The notes under the pieces were generated by a model. It did not search any database. It saw nothing but the letters and a program-made list of their open reading frames with translations, and had not been told where the DNA came from. Both the position numbers and the translations under genes were made by a program. A stretch of 64,000 nt of DNA from assembly GCF_000165675.1 (NCBI RefSeq), contig NZ_AEIZ01000023.1, positions 1 to 64,000 of the forward strand, read 5' to 3'. Position 1 is the first letter of the stretch; every line of letters starts with the position of its first letter. Below are positions 28,617 through 38,829 of the stretch, piece by piece. The DNA is from Leuconostoc fallax KCTC 3537. GTDB lineage: Bacteria; Bacillota; Bacilli; Lactobacillales; Lactobacillaceae.

Positions 28617-29381
28617 CTATATCATATTCTTAATTGGCGCAAATGTCTTACGATGAAGCGGTGTAATACCGTATTCTTCAATTGCTACTAGGTGTTCTTT
28701 AGTGCCGTACCCTGCATTGTGTTGAAAGCCGTAAGCAGGATACCTTTTACCATATTCTGCCATGAGACGATCACGCGTTACCTTGGCAATAATACTTGCT
28801 GCCCCAATCGAATTACTACGCGCATCACCTTTAATCAAAGATTCTTGGGGTAAATCAAGGTCAAGTTGCATCGCATCAATGAGCAGACCATCAACCGGAA
28901 TACTTAACTGTTGAACAGCTTGAGTCATTGCCAGCCGAGCAGCCTGATAAATATTAATAGCATCAATTGTCTCAGCATCAACTTGCCCAATACCAATCGC
29001 CAATGCCTCAGCCATAATCACATCATATAAACGATCACGTTTGTCCGCGCTTAACTGTTTCGAATCAATCACGTCAACTTGGTTAAAATCATGTGGTAGA
29101 ATAACTGCCGCACTAACGACTGGACCGGCTAATGGGCCACGACCCACTTCATCAATCCCAGCGACATTCACGAGTCCTTTAGCCCAATACTGTTTCTCAA
29201 TATCAAAACGCTTTTGAAATGCCACTTGCTTCAGTGCATATTGTTTTTGGCGTTTATGCCAGCTTGAAACAGCTGTTTGCACACCTTTTCTTGTATCCTG
29301 CGACCACTCTGCTAAACGTTGATCTGTTGGATCATTGATGAATTTAAGCTGTTGTTTAATTTCACTAATTGATTCGCTCAT
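28617..29381 (-). CDS. rnhB: Ribonuclease HII
   Basis: A 254-aa enzyme that cuts RNA in RNA-DNA hybrids at single ribonucleotides. The catalytic acidic residues are in AGIDEVGRGPLAGPV, with a second aspartate in LIDAMQL. SLIKGDARSNSIGAASI is also diagnostic. The N-terminal ~65 residues form the substrate-binding extension seen in Firmicutes. Its start overlaps the rbgA stop by four bases, so the two are coupled. Confidence 0.94.
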   Translation of the reverse strand: MSESISEIKQQLKFINDPTDQRLAEWSQDTRKGVQTAVSSWHKRQKQYALKQVAFQKRFDIEKQYWAKGLVNVAGIDEVGRGPLAGPVVSAAVILPHDFNQVDVIDSKQLSADKRDRLYDVIMAEALAIGIGQVDAETIDAINIYQAARLAMTQAVQQLSIPVDGLLIDAMQLDLDLPQESLIKGDARSNSIGAASIIAKVTRDRLMAEYGKRYPAYGFQHNAGYGTKEHLVAIEEYGITPLHRKTFAPIKNMI

Positions 29382-30229
29382 GACTGCGCCTCAATTAAAT
29401 CTAAAGTAAAAGTACCCAGCTTACCCTTTCTTAAGTCATTTAGAATACGTTCACTCGCTCTATCGTAATCATCTTTAAATCCAAGCTTTTGTGTAATCAG
29501 CAGTAATACATCAACATCGCTCTGGTCAAAAGCATTATCTGGCAAATGATATCGTGCAATAATGCGTTCAGGATAGTAATCCCGATAAAATTTAAGCAGA
29601 AACAATGCCGCATCATCTTTAGCAAAAATAGTACTTTTGACAGCACCTGTTAATGATAATCTTAAGCCAATAGCTTGATCTTCAAATTTTGGCCACAAAA
29701 CGCCAGGCGAATCCAATAATTCAAGCTTGGTTGAGGTTTTTAGCCAAGCTATCTTTTTTGTAACACCCGGTCGATCAGCAGTTGGTGCCACATTCTTTTT
29801 AATGAGATGATTAAGTAACGTCGACTTACCAACGTTAGGGATACCAGCAATGAGTGCTCGAATAGGCTGATCAACGATGCCTTTTTCTAGCTGTGCTGTT
29901 TTCTTAGCTTTTAACGCCTCTCTTGCAGCTTTCGTGACAAGTTGAGGTGTTTTAGGGTCACGCGTATCCAACACCAGTACTGTGTAGCCTTGCATCTCAA
30001 AATGTTTTTTCCAAAGTCGTGTCTGTTCAGGATCAGCTAAATCTGCCTTGGTCATGATTAATAATCTTGGCTTTTTACCAATTAACTTATCCACTTCAGG
30101 ATTACGTGAACTTTCTGGAATACGCGCATCTACTAACTCAAAAACAATATCAACTAATTTTAGATTTTCTCGCATTAAGCGAAAGGCTTTGGCCATATGT
30201 CCAGGGAACCATTGTATTATTTGTGCCAT
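29378..30229 (-). CDS. rbgA: Ribosome biogenesis GTPase RbgA (YlqF)
   Basis: A 283-aa circularly permuted GTPase needed for late 50S assembly. The permuted motif order is visible: G4 (TKADL), then G5, then G1 (GIPNVGKSTLLN), G2, and G3 (DSPGVLWP). The N-terminus WFPGHMAKAFR is typical of YlqF. The C-terminal domain is about 100 residues and binds rRNA. It is followed without a gap by rnhB, an order conserved in Firmicutes. Confidence 0.94.
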   Translation of the reverse strand: MAQIIQWFPGHMAKAFRLMRENLKLVDIVFELVDARIPESSRNPEVDKLIGKKPRLLIMTKADLADPEQTRLWKKHFEMQGYTVLVLDTRDPKTPQLVTKAAREALKAKKTAQLEKGIVDQPIRALIAGIPNVGKSTLLNHLIKKNVAPTADRPGVTKKIAWLKTSTKLELLDSPGVLWPKFEDQAIGLRLSLTGAVKSTIFAKDDAALFLLKFYRDYYPERIIARYHLPDNAFDQSDVDVLLLITQKLGFKDDYDRASERILNDLRKGKLGTFTLDLIEAQS

Positions 30230-30262
30230 AAAGATCTCCTTATTACCTTAACGCCAATGTGT

Positions 30263-30487
30263 TTATCGATTCGCCTGGAATTCTTGCCACGCTTCATCGA
30301 ATATTGTCATACTAACTAAGTATGTTGCAGTTTCTTCTAAATACTTTGATAATTCATCAAAGTCGGTACTCTGCTTTGGAAAATCACTATCTAAAAATGC
30401 ATGATTTGCAAATTCTTGAATTTCATTGGCTGACACAACATTTCTTTGTGTCATCAACCACTGATAGAATGAACGTTGATGATTCAT
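30263..30487 (-). CDS. YozE family protein
   Basis: A 74-aa protein similar to Bacillus YozE (SAM-like fold, DUF1250). Conserved positions include SFYQWLMTQR near the start, EFANHAFLDSDFPKQSTDF and FDEAWQEF at the end. Function is unknown. Its start overlaps the end of the ypmS-like gene by four bases. Confidence 0.85.
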   Translation of the reverse strand: MNHQRSFYQWLMTQRNVVSANEIQEFANHAFLDSDFPKQSTDFDELSKYLEETATYLVSMTIFDEAWQEFQANR

Positions 30488-31086
30488 TTAGCTACCCCTC
30501 CCTCAAATACAAATTGATCATGTTGAATATCAATGACTTTCGCTCTAAATGCCATATCTTGGACAACGGGTAATTTTGACATATTGATAAAAATTTGCTG
30601 CTTGTTTGGTTGAATTGTCACGTATTTCGGCGCATCATAACTTGCTTTAACATAACTCAAAACCGTTTTAGTGGGTAGTGGCAAGCGACCGATGGCTAAT
30701 TTCTTAGTTTTCAAAATAATATTTCCGTTTTTGGTGACTTCAGGATCAAAGGTCATCCCCATATCTAATTTTTGCCCGAGCATATTTAGTGAACCATAAA
30801 GCATAATATGGTCATCGATACGAAAATGATACCCTTCCGGTGCTGATTCATTGAGATAGTGCGCAGCTAAAGCATTAATTTGTTGTTTGTTTAAGGTAAC
30901 ATCAAAAGTTGCCTGACTGCTCTGTAATTTAGAAGCAGTATCGGTAAGCTTGGTAGGTTTATTAGCCATAATCATAGCAAAACTAAAACTGACTACAAGC
31001 ACTACAACCAATGCCCAAAAAGCCCAAAACCATTTAGATTTTTGCTTTTGAGTTATTGCGGTTCGCTTTAACGCTGATTGATCCAT
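30484..31086 (-). CDS. YpmS family membrane-anchored protein
   Basis: A 200-aa protein with a single N-terminal membrane helix (residues ~19-42, FWAFWALVVVLVVSFSFAMI) and an extracellular domain of the DUF2140/YpmS type. It overlaps the upstream lipase gene by 19 bases. The ypmR-ypmS-yozE-like order resembles that in Bacillus and lactobacilli. The role is not known; an envelope-associated function is inferred from topology. Confidence 0.82.
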   Translation of the reverse strand: MDQSALKRTAITQKQKSKWFWAFWALVVVLVVSFSFAMIMANKPTKLTDTASKLQSSQATFDVTLNKQQINALAAHYLNESAPEGYHFRIDDHIMLYGSLNMLGQKLDMGMTFDPEVTKNGNIILKTKKLAIGRLPLPTKTVLSYVKASYDAPKYVTIQPNKQQIFINMSKLPVVQDMAFRAKVIDIQHDQFVFEGGVAK

Positions 31087-31949
31087 ACTATTTCCTTTTG
31101 TTTTATTCTTTGCAACAATTGACGCGTCATATAATCATATCCACGACTATTAGGATGATAATGATCATCATCACTAATATAATCATTATGTACATCAGAG
31201 TGTGTATCACTTAATAATGTTTGCATGGAAATTGCTGATGTATTGGTCAATTCTTTTCGCAATTTTGATGTTGTATATTGTCCATATGTTAAATCAAAGA
31301 TATCAACATAATATGCTTTTTTAACTTGTCGCGTGGATTGCTGATTAATATTATTATACAACTTAACATCTTGATTTAAATCTGCCCGATTCGCAAAATA
31401 AACATAAACTGGATTATAATTACCAAAAATAAAGATTGGTGCATCGGCATTAAATGATCGCACAGTAGTGAACAATTGTTGAAGATGGCGAGTATATGTT
31501 TTTGTCGATGAATTTACCGAAGCAGTTAATGCTTGTGGCGTCTTGACGGTTGCATTTTTCAATAATACTTGTTGTAAATCGTTACCACCGACAGTCAACA
31601 CAATTATATTTGACTGACTAATTTTACGTTGAATATTCTTTTGTGCTAGCACTCGTGATCTAATTTGATCTGAACGATCTCCTGCTTTACCAAAATTAGT
31701 TGTCTTAACCGGTAAATGGTAATGAGATTTCAACTCCCTGGTAATTCTACCAGAATAACCTTGCTCATGTTGTTGATCACCGACACCTTCAGTCAGTGAA
31801 TCACCAATTGTAAGCAAGTTTATTTTTGTTATTTTATGTGGTGGTTCAGCTGGCTTAACATACTGCCATAAATAAAAGGTTCCAGTACCTACAATGCTAA
31901 TCGCAATGAGGCTATAAATAATATACTTTAGATAATGTTTTAAACGCAT
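31068..31949 (-). CDS. SGNH/GDSL family lipase-like protein (YpmR-like)
   Basis: A 293-aa secreted or membrane-anchored hydrolase. One N-terminal hydrophobic segment (residues ~10-30) precedes the SGNH domain: TIGDSLTEGVGD (block I, Ser), glycine in NFGKAGDRSD (block II), GGNDL (block III, Asn) and the block V DDHYHPNSRGY (Asp and His). The natural substrate is unknown, probably a cell-envelope ester. It is first of a lipase-ypmS-yozE set. Confidence 0.88.
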   Translation of the reverse strand: MRLKHYLKYIIYSLIAISIVGTGTFYLWQYVKPAEPPHKITKINLLTIGDSLTEGVGDQQHEQGYSGRITRELKSHYHLPVKTTNFGKAGDRSDQIRSRVLAQKNIQRKISQSNIIVLTVGGNDLQQVLLKNATVKTPQALTASVNSSTKTYTRHLQQLFTTVRSFNADAPIFIFGNYNPVYVYFANRADLNQDVKLYNNINQQSTRQVKKAYYVDIFDLTYGQYTTSKLRKELTNTSAISMQTLLSDTHSDVHNDYISDDDHYHPNSRGYDYMTRQLLQRIKQKEIVWINQR

Positions 31950-31999
31950 CCTATACTTACGCTCCTGTTACTATAGTCAGCAAAGCATTATTATACAAT

Positions 32000-32026
32000 A
32001 AAAAACGACCAGAGGTGGTCGTTTTA
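32000..32026 (-). terminator. Terminator after degV
   Basis: AAAACGACC pairs with GGTCGTTTT around a 6-base loop. On the minus strand it ends in T6, just past the degV-like stop at 32039. Confidence 0.88.
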
Positions 32027-32038
32027 AGATAACTGAAT

Positions 32039-32890
32039 TCAACGTGCACGATAAATAATGGCTAACGCACCAGCACCTGTATGTGTTGAAACAATAGGCG
32101 TTGTTACTTGCGTTACAATCGGTGTCTCAGGAAAAAGTGTTTGCAAGCGTGCCGCCATCTTTTCAGCTACTTCTGGTATGCCGGCATGAGAGATACCAAT
32201 ACTCATAACTTCTGAATATGCTTTCATACCATCAATAACGCTGTCATGAAACTTGGCAATGGCTTTCATCCCTCTACCCTTTGCCAGTACTTCGACTGCA
32301 CCTTCTTTGTCAACACCAGCGCCAACCTTAATATTCAGTAAATTACCAATCATACCTTGTGTTTTACTCAGGCGACCACCGGCTACCATATTATTCAATG
32401 ACGTAAAGCTCAAGAAAATATGTGTTTGATTCCTGACTTCCAGTAACTTATCCAAAATTTCAGTCATGGTTGCACCTTTTGCTACCATTTTAGCAGCTTC
32501 GATGACCATAAAAGCCTGTCCGCGGTCTGTTGATAATGTATCAAAGGTAGTAACTTTAGCGTTAGTCAGAGCGGCAGCTTGTTCGGCAGCATGAATGGTA
32601 CCCGATAGACGTGATGATAAATGTAAACTCAAAATTTCATCATCCGGATACTGCTGTGCTATCTCATCATACACCGCCGTGAACTTACCAATTGCTGGTT
32701 GGGATGTTTGCGGCAAGCTTTGGCTAGTTGCCATTTTTTCCAAAAACTCGTTGGGTTGAATTGTTATACCATCTTCATAAACAGTACCATCTATTTGAAC
32801 TGACAAAGGTACAATATAAATACCATATGTTTTTACTTCTTCCGCCGTTAACGCCACAGAAGAATCAGTCACAATTTTAATGTTTGACAT
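32039..32890 (-). CDS. DegV family fatty-acid-binding protein
   Basis: A 283-aa DegV-fold protein. The N-terminal KIVTDSSVALTAEEV and the lipid-site segments LPQTSQPAIGKF and SSRLSGTI are characteristic, as is THTGAGALAI at the C-terminus. In Gram-positives, FakB members of this family present fatty acids to the kinase FakA for phosphorylation; whether this copy is a FakB is not provable here. It lies directly downstream of folA on the same strand. Confidence 0.9.
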   Translation of the reverse strand: MSNIKIVTDSSVALTAEEVKTYGIYIVPLSVQIDGTVYEDGITIQPNEFLEKMATSQSLPQTSQPAIGKFTAVYDEIAQQYPDDEILSLHLSSRLSGTIHAAEQAAALTNAKVTTFDTLSTDRGQAFMVIEAAKMVAKGATMTEILDKLLEVRNQTHIFLSFTSLNNMVAGGRLSKTQGMIGNLLNIKVGAGVDKEGAVEVLAKGRGMKAIAKFHDSVIDGMKAYSEVMSIGISHAGIPEVAEKMAARLQTLFPETPIVTQVTTPIVSTHTGAGALAIIYRAR

Positions 32891-32905
32891 AGATACCCTC
32901 TAATT

Positions 32906-33403
32906 TCACTTCTTTAAATAATGTTCTACAATAAATGCATAATCATTATTGTCATTTTTTTCATAATTTTTTTGAGATTGTAGCGTGAAGTCATCACGAT
33001 TAATATCATCGACAAACGTATCACCGTTAATCGTTGCCTGAACACGCGTGATGACTAATTCATCAGCAAAAGGCATAAATAGCTTAAAGATTTCAGCGCC
33101 ACCAATAATGGCCATATCTTGATCACATTGTTTAAACAATTGAATGACCTCATCAACACTATGTACCACCTTAACCGATTCATGTCCTGATTGCCATGTT
33201 TCCTGACGTGTCAAAACAACATTCGTGCGTTTAGGTAGTGGTCTGCCAATACTGTCCCATGTTGCACGTCCCATAACAGTCAGTGTATTAAGTGTTTCTG
33301 CTTTAAACAATTTAAGATCATCAGCTATATGCCAAGGAATTGTGCCATCTTTACCAATAGCATGTTGTTGATCTTCAGCCCAAACCATTTTAATTTTGTT
33401 CAT
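32906..33403 (-). CDS. folA: Dihydrofolate reductase
   Basis: A 165-aa enzyme that reduces dihydrofolate with NADPH. Motifs are the N-terminal KMVWAEDQQHAIGKDGTIPW, LTVMGRATWDSIGRPLP, and AIIGGAEIFKLF. The start ATG 33403 has AAGGAG eight bases upstream, inside the end of the cca gene. The cca frame, once repaired, overlaps folA by 14 bases. No thymidylate synthase gene is adjacent. Confidence 0.93.
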   Translation of the reverse strand: MNKIKMVWAEDQQHAIGKDGTIPWHIADDLKLFKAETLNTLTVMGRATWDSIGRPLPKRTNVVLTRQETWQSGHESVKVVHSVDEVIQLFKQCDQDMAIIGGAEIFKLFMPFADELVITRVQATINGDTFVDDINRDDFTLQSQKNYEKNDNNDYAFIVEHYLKK

Positions 33404-34611
33404 CACGCCATCTCCTTGCATAGTTCATTAATACTTGTCGATCATTGATTAGTTCACCAGTCACAACTTGTTCTGTTATTCTTCTTAACATTTGACCTAA
33501 TTGTGGACCAGCCGGCACAATGTGATGTGCCATTAAGTCCTGACCATTAATCGTTAATTCATTGGCATGCTTAATAGGTAAATCGGATAATATTTTTTAA
33601 CCTCGCCTATTACAGCAGAACGAATCGGTAGCAAGGCTAAGACCTCTAACAATGTGTCTTGATAGTCAGCAACCTGGAATAGATCCCACGCCTTAATTAT
33701 ACCCGCTTGAATATGATATACAACAGGGACAATAGCTGTGGTTGTACGCATAATTGTACGGCTCAACTTCCATTCACGTAATAACGTGTTAACCTCATGA
33801 CTATTCTCACCAGATTTCACTGCCAAATAGCTCCATATGCCCGCTATTGTGACAGGTTGGTTTTCAAGTAAATCATGACGTATATCCTGCCATATTGACA
33901 AGCGCCAATGGCGCATATTGCTAGGTAGATAGTTGAATAACTGATGCGTTATCCCAAGCTCTATAGCATGTGCTGCGTTTTTTCCCATCATGAGTTTTTC
34001 AAACTCAACCTGAATGCGTTCGACAGCAATCTTTTCCAAATTAGGCACCAACGTTGCCAAGGCATGACACGTTTGTTCTTCGATGGTAAAACCTAATTGT
34101 GCACTGAAACGTAATGCACGCATCATACGCAAGGCATCTTCACCAAAACGTTCTGTAGGATCACCAACTGCACGAATAATTCCGGCGTTAAGGTCATTTA
34201 GCCCATCAAAAAGATCAATCACTTCACCTTCTCTAGTCATTGCAAGCGCATTAATCGTAAAATCCCGGCGCTTTAAATCCTCTGATAAGCTTCTAACAAA
34301 GCGTACATGATCAGGTCGCCTAAAATCGGTATACCCTGATTCTGTTCTAAAAGTGGTGATTTCATAACCCTCACCATGATCTAATATCATGACTGTGCCA
34401 TGCTGAATACCTGTATCTACGGTATGCGTAAAAATACGTTTTACTTCTTCTGGAAAGGCACTTGTTGCGATATCAACATCATGAATCGGCTGTCCTAACA
34501 ACGTATCTCGAACAGATCCACCAACAAAATAAGCTTCAAAGTGCGCCTCATTCAGCTTTTTTAAAATCGGACTTGCAATCAAAAATTCCGATGGTATTTT
34601 TTAATTTTCAT
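33390..34611 (-). CDS. cca: CCA-adding tRNA nucleotidyltransferase (two apparent frameshifts)
   Basis: A class II nucleotidyltransferase that adds CCA to tRNA 3' ends, about 407 aa when repaired. Motif A is FVGGSVRDTLLGQPIHDVDI, followed by RRDFTINALA and EDALRMMRALRF. The N-terminus is restored by one base in the T6 run at 34597-34602, giving MKIKKIPSEFLIASP from ATG 34611. The C-terminus is restored by one base in the T6 run at 33593-33598, extending the protein by about 65 residues to TAA at 33390. The repaired gene starts just after dapB and ends inside folA. tRNAs without encoded CCA, such as the tRNA-Glu here, need it. Confidence 0.9.
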
Positions 34612-34615
34612 AGAT

Positions 34616-35404
34616 TTAGTCGAGTACATTTTCTAAGCCAACCATTAACCCGTTTAATCGATCACGGTGGCGTATTGCTACAGCAACACCTGTCATAAAT
34701 GATGAACGATCAAATGAATCTTGACGAATAGTCAGCGCTTCTCCCTTTCCACCGAACAAAACTTGTTCATGGGCAACATAGCCCGGTAGTCGCACAGAGT
34801 GAACATGAATGTCTTCAACTTTACCACCTCTAGCACCTTCAATACTTTCAGTGGCATTTGTGTTTATTGTGGGTAATGATTGTCGTGCTTCTGCTATTAA
34901 CTTGGCAGTATTAATTGCGGTACCAGATGGTGCATCTAATTTACCTGGATGATGCATCTCAATCACTTCGACGTCTGGAAAATACTTTGCTGCTTGTTTC
35001 GCAAACTGCATTAGCAATACAGCAGATAGACCAAAGTTTGGTGCAATGAGACCGGCCATATGGTTTTGCTGTGCCACATGTTGTAGTGACTCTAACTGCG
35101 CATCATCTAATCCCGTAGTACCGACAATGGGGATGATATTTTGAGATAATGCGTAATGGACGTTATCAAATACCGCACTTGGCACACTAAAATCCAGCCA
35201 TACATCACTCGTGACATCTATTGATGATAAAGAATGATAGATGGGCACATCTAGGTTATCTGTATAATCCAATGCTCCAGTTCGATCGAATGTTGTATGT
35301 GGATCATAAACACCAATCAAGTCAAAATCATCGTTATCTGCTATAAGGCGCATCACATTTGTGCCCATATTACCTCTGAAACCAGCTAGTATTATCGTTG
35401 CCAT
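34616..35404 (-). CDS. dapB: 4-Hydroxy-tetrahydrodipicolinate reductase
   Basis: A 262-aa NAD(P)H-dependent enzyme of lysine and peptidoglycan synthesis. The Rossmann motif is [32 protein letters not shown] carries the catalytic HH and lysine, and [19 protein letters not shown] is the conserved substrate segment. It precedes cca by four bases on the same strand. LysC at 58250 feeds the same pathway. Confidence 0.94.
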   Translation of the reverse strand: MATIILAGFRGNMGTNVMRLIADNDDFDLIGVYDPHTTFDRTGALDYTDNLDVPIYHSLSSIDVTSDVWLDFSVPSAVFDNVHYALSQNIIPIVGTTGLDDAQLESLQHVAQQNHMAGLIAPNFGLSAVLLMQFAKQAAKYFPDVEVIEMHHPGKLDAPSGTAINTAKLIAEARQSLPTINTNATESIEGARGGKVEDIHVHSVRLPGYVAHEQVLFGGKGEALTIRQDSFDRSSFMTGVAVAIRHRDRLNGLMVGLENVLD

Positions 35405-35482
35405 CTTACATCAATACCTCAATTCATTATCGTTAATTCTATTCTACCAAAAACTTATTCGTTCAAGGCAAATATACTCATC

Positions 35483-36760
35483 TTACATACTATCATTTTC
35501 ATAATCAGCCAAACGCAACTGCATCTCGATATCATCTGGTACAAGTTTTAAGTACTGCTGTAATGATTGAATTTCAATATCGCGTTGGCCATTCTCTCGA
35601 TACCATGCCATAGCATCCAATAAAAAGTCAGTATTATTTTGCAAAAGTGGCCATGCTAAATCATAATTTTCACTTGCTTTTTCATATTCATCTGTCATTT
35701 CGTATGCTTTAGCGAGCACCCAATAAAAACTATTATCAATCACATCATTTTCTTGCTGATCTAAAATAAGTGTGATGACTTCAGCTGCACGGTCTTGAAG
35801 CAAAAGTACCTGTGCTAATGATGTGATGGCCATTGTATCCGCTTCATCTAGTGCAATAGCTTTGACAAGATAGGTTTCAGCAGATTCTAACTCATTTAAC
35901 TTCTGCGCTGTTATACCAGCTAAACGATAAAGCTGTGAATTGGTTTCATCTTGAGAAAGGCCTTCTTGATAGATTCGATAAGCTTCATCGATTTTATTTA
36001 GTTTTTCATAAGCTTTTCCAAGTAACGGATACACAGATGTATATTTGGGATCTACGTCAATAATGTCATTAAATAAATCAATTGCATCTTGCCATTGCGT
36101 ATTTTGATAATAAACAACCGCTAATTGAAACTGTGTTGTCAGTGTAATATTTTCAGGTTTAATTTGTTCCAGGTATCCAATGGCATTATCATAATTACCG
36201 ATTTGTGCGTACGCGACACCGAGTCTTGCTACAATATCAATCTTGCTAACTTCTAATGTCCCTTGCATAATCAAACGACGATAAATAGGAATGGCTTGAT
36301 GATAACTCTGAATATCAAAATAGAATTCCGCTAATGCTAACTGAATAATATCGTGATCCGGCATTAACTGCTGTGCTCGACGTAGACTACTTTCAGCAGC
36401 TTCATTTAGGCCCTCTGATTGGTACAAATCAGCTTTAACCAATAGGGATGACACATAGGCGTCAGATTCAGGATTAACTTGTGATAGTAACTCTAAAGCA
36501 TGATCAATTTCTCCGTCATCAATTGCAATATCAGCTAACGCTGTACGGATACTATCTTCTTGTGGATATCGCGTTAACAAAAGCTCGTAGGCTTCTTTAG
36601 CGTAATGTGTAAATCCCATGCCATATAATTCTTCAGCTAAATTATAGATGAGTTCGTCACTATCATTCTGCAATGATTTTTTAAAATAGTTCTGAGCGCT
36701 AACTAAATCACCGCTTTCAATTGCATTTAACATACTATTCGCATCATTGATTGCTGTCAT
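35483..36760 (-). CDS. TPR-repeat protein (YpiA-like)
   Basis: A 425-aa protein made of about ten to twelve tetratricopeptide-type helical hairpins (for example RLGVAYAQIGNYDNAIGYLEQ and LLGKAYEKLNKIDEAYRIYQ). It has no signal peptide or enzymatic motif, so it is a cytoplasmic scaffold of unknown partner. ATG 36760 has GGAGG five bases upstream, better than the upstream TTG. In related genomes this gene usually follows hup closely; here a 4.8-kb accessory island lies between them. Confidence 0.85.
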   Translation of the reverse strand: MTAINDANSMLNAIESGDLVSAQNYFKKSLQNDSDELIYNLAEELYGMGFTHYAKEAYELLLTRYPQEDSIRTALADIAIDDGEIDHALELLSQVNPESDAYVSSLLVKADLYQSEGLNEAAESSLRRAQQLMPDHDIIQLALAEFYFDIQSYHQAIPIYRRLIMQGTLEVSKIDIVARLGVAYAQIGNYDNAIGYLEQIKPENITLTTQFQLAVVYYQNTQWQDAIDLFNDIIDVDPKYTSVYPLLGKAYEKLNKIDEAYRIYQEGLSQDETNSQLYRLAGITAQKLNELESAETYLVKAIALDEADTMAITSLAQVLLLQDRAAEVITLILDQQENDVIDNSFYWVLAKAYEMTDEYEKASENYDLAWPLLQNNTDFLLDAMAWYRENGQRDIEIQSLQQYLKLVPDDIEMQLRLADYENDSM

Positions 36761-36787
36761 ATATTCCTCCAGATATCTATTTTCCAA

Positions 36788-37273
36788 ATAAAAAGAACCA
36801 GAAATATTCTGGCCCCTTTATTTAGAAAAACATCTCATAATAGCGTATTCACTACTATTTTTAACGAGATTCTTTATTTAACGGCATATTCTTGAAGCCA
36901 TCAAAACATTTCTATACAAGCGTTTTTGATGATTAAAGCATCTATAAAATCTTATAATTATTAATGCTTTTTTCAAAAAATTCTCCGGTATTCCTGTTGA
37001 GATTACTTAGATATTAATGCTGTTTTTAGACCTTTACCAGTTTCCCAAATTATGCTATGAAATGCAAATAAATTATGAAAATTAAAATGACTGAATTTTG
37101 GACAATGCCATATCTCTCAAAGGTGCATGTAGTTATTTGAATTGTGTCACTCTGATAGCAGTCATGATATATAATTCATAATCTAGCTTTCAATTCCACA
37201 CTATTATAGAATGAAGGCACCAGTTGATTGAATTGTTCAAATACCTTTTGAATTAATATATGGAGGATGTTAC
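36788..37273. other. Gene-free left edge of the accessory island
   Basis: I see no gene in these 486 bases. At 36790-36822 there is a hairpin (CCAGAA/TTCTGG core) that on the minus strand runs into TTCTTTTT. It could be an intrinsic terminator left at the ancestral hup-TPR junction. The rest is more AT-rich than the flanking core genes. AATATATGGAGG at the right end belongs to the ApeA-like gene. Confidence 0.5.
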
Positions 37274-38624
37274 ATGATGGAAGACAATATTACTAATTAT
37301 ACTTTTGATGACAGCCTTGAAATTCAAGGACTTTTTGGAAACACTCCCAACATTCAGCAACTAGATGATGATAAAATATCTGGCACACTATTAATTAAAA
37401 ATGGCGTCGGAGAATTAAATATTTTAGGTAAAATTGAAAAAGTGGATTATACTCTTCCTACTTCAGGAGTGATTATAAATAACGAAAATCTTTTAAGATA
37501 CTCAAACGAAGGATATATATATGGTTTTCTAGAAAATGGTAATATTATTCGTTTAGATAAATTTTATATGAAAGACTATAAAACTTCGTTTCCTGGATTA
37601 GAGAGAGCCTCCTATGATGTTGAAAAATAAGATCGATAATTGGAAAAACTGATAACTTTGATTTCCCATCTAACTATGCCTATATATCAATAAATTCTCT
37701 GGTCTATTGGGGGTTTACTAATCAATTTTTCCCACCCCACAACCTAAGTACAGTTGGCCCGAATGTCCCAGTAGGAAGCTTTGATTACAAAAATTTATAT
37801 TTTTCACTGGAAATATGCCCTAGTCGATTTCATAAAACAAATGCTCGTAATCAAAATGTTATTACAACATACAATAGTTTAACTTTCAAAATAATTTTTC
37901 CTACAACCTGTTCTGATGAGCAATTAGAAGCAATAAGTGAGGAGATAAACAAATTCATTATTATCTTAACTCACCATGCCTCTTACATTTCCAAAATACA
38001 AAAAGATTTAAAATCTGAAAAACTTAACATAAGCTCATCGGTAATCAGTCATCATGGAGATAAATCTGACATAGCGGATTACTCTTCCATTCGAGAGCCA
38101 TTATCTTACCAGAATATTCAAAGCGGTTTTGACTTTCAAAAGTATTTAACTAATTATTTATCAAAGTCGTTTGAACTCAACGTTATGATTAATAGTTTCC
38201 TCATGAATATTAATGGAAATCTAGTTGTGGAAAATTCTCTTCTATCTTATAGTAACGCTATAGATATATATTATAGAAATGCTACATATACTACCAATAA
38301 TAAACTAATAAAAAATTTCAAAGATAAACTTTCTCGTTTTATAGATGAGATACCTCCAAAAATTCGATCTCTATTTTTTCATCCACCGATAAAAAAGATT
38401 TTTTCGTAAAGGCCACTAAGACAACCCGAGATTTTTTGGTGCATGGCATACACTCAGAATCTAACTTTGTTTTAAATGATGTACGCTTAACTCTATTAGT
38501 AATTAATTTAGATTGGCTAGTTTATATAACTATACTAACTAAACTTGGTATAGATGAAGCTACTATTTTGAATGTATTGAAGAACTATCACATACCCGTT
38601 TCCGAAAATGATATTCTCTCTTAA
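37274..38624 (+). CDS. ApeA-like HEPN-domain anti-phage protein (two apparent frameshifts)
   Basis: Three frames join into one 450-aa protein when one base is added at the A5 run 37623-37627 and one at the A6 run 38391-38396. The N-terminal ~320 residues resemble the ApeA N-terminal domain (GTLLIKNGVGELNILGKIE at the start, SINSLVYWGFTNQFF in the middle). The C-terminus is a HEPN domain with the RNase motif R-x4-H as RDFLVH near residues 384-389. ApeA proteins are reported abortive-infection effectors that are thought to cut RNA on phage infection. GGAGG lies 7 bases before ATG 37274. It is the only plus-strand gene with cargo character in the island. Family assignment is by pattern only. Confidence 0.75.
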
Positions 38625-38625
38625 A

Positions 38626-38679
38626 AAATAGAAACTAAAAGCACCCCGCAATTAAGCGAGGCGTTTTTAGTTTCTATTT
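38626..38679. terminator. Strong terminator after the ApeA-like gene
   Basis: AAATAGAAACTAAAA pairs with TTTTTAGTTTCTATTT, with an inner CCGC/GCGAGG stem. It is followed by T-rich sequence on both strands. The stop codon of the opposite-strand terminase fragment lies within it. Confidence 0.88.
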
Positions 38680-38778
38680 AACTTCTTTTAATCCTGCAAC
38701 TTGATAGGCTTTAGTCGCATTCCCAAGTTTCACGTACTCTTCACAAAAGCGTTTCTGTTTTGTTGTTAATTTGTCCAA
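38674..38778 (-). pseudogene. Fragment of a phage terminase small subunit
   Basis: A 34-codon frame starting at TTG 38778 encodes LTTKQKRFCEEYVKLGNATK followed by AYQVAGLKEVK and a stop. This matches the N-terminal helix-turn-helix of the Terminase_2 (XtmA/TerS) family, whose members begin with the pattern LTxKQxxFxxEYxxxxNAT. Only the first ~35 residues of a normally 150-residue protein are left. I read it as a relic of a prophage packaging gene. Confidence 0.65.
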
Positions 38779-38829
38779 TCTGATCTTCTCTCTACATTTT
38801 TTTGATAGTAGATGTTTATTTTTGTCACA

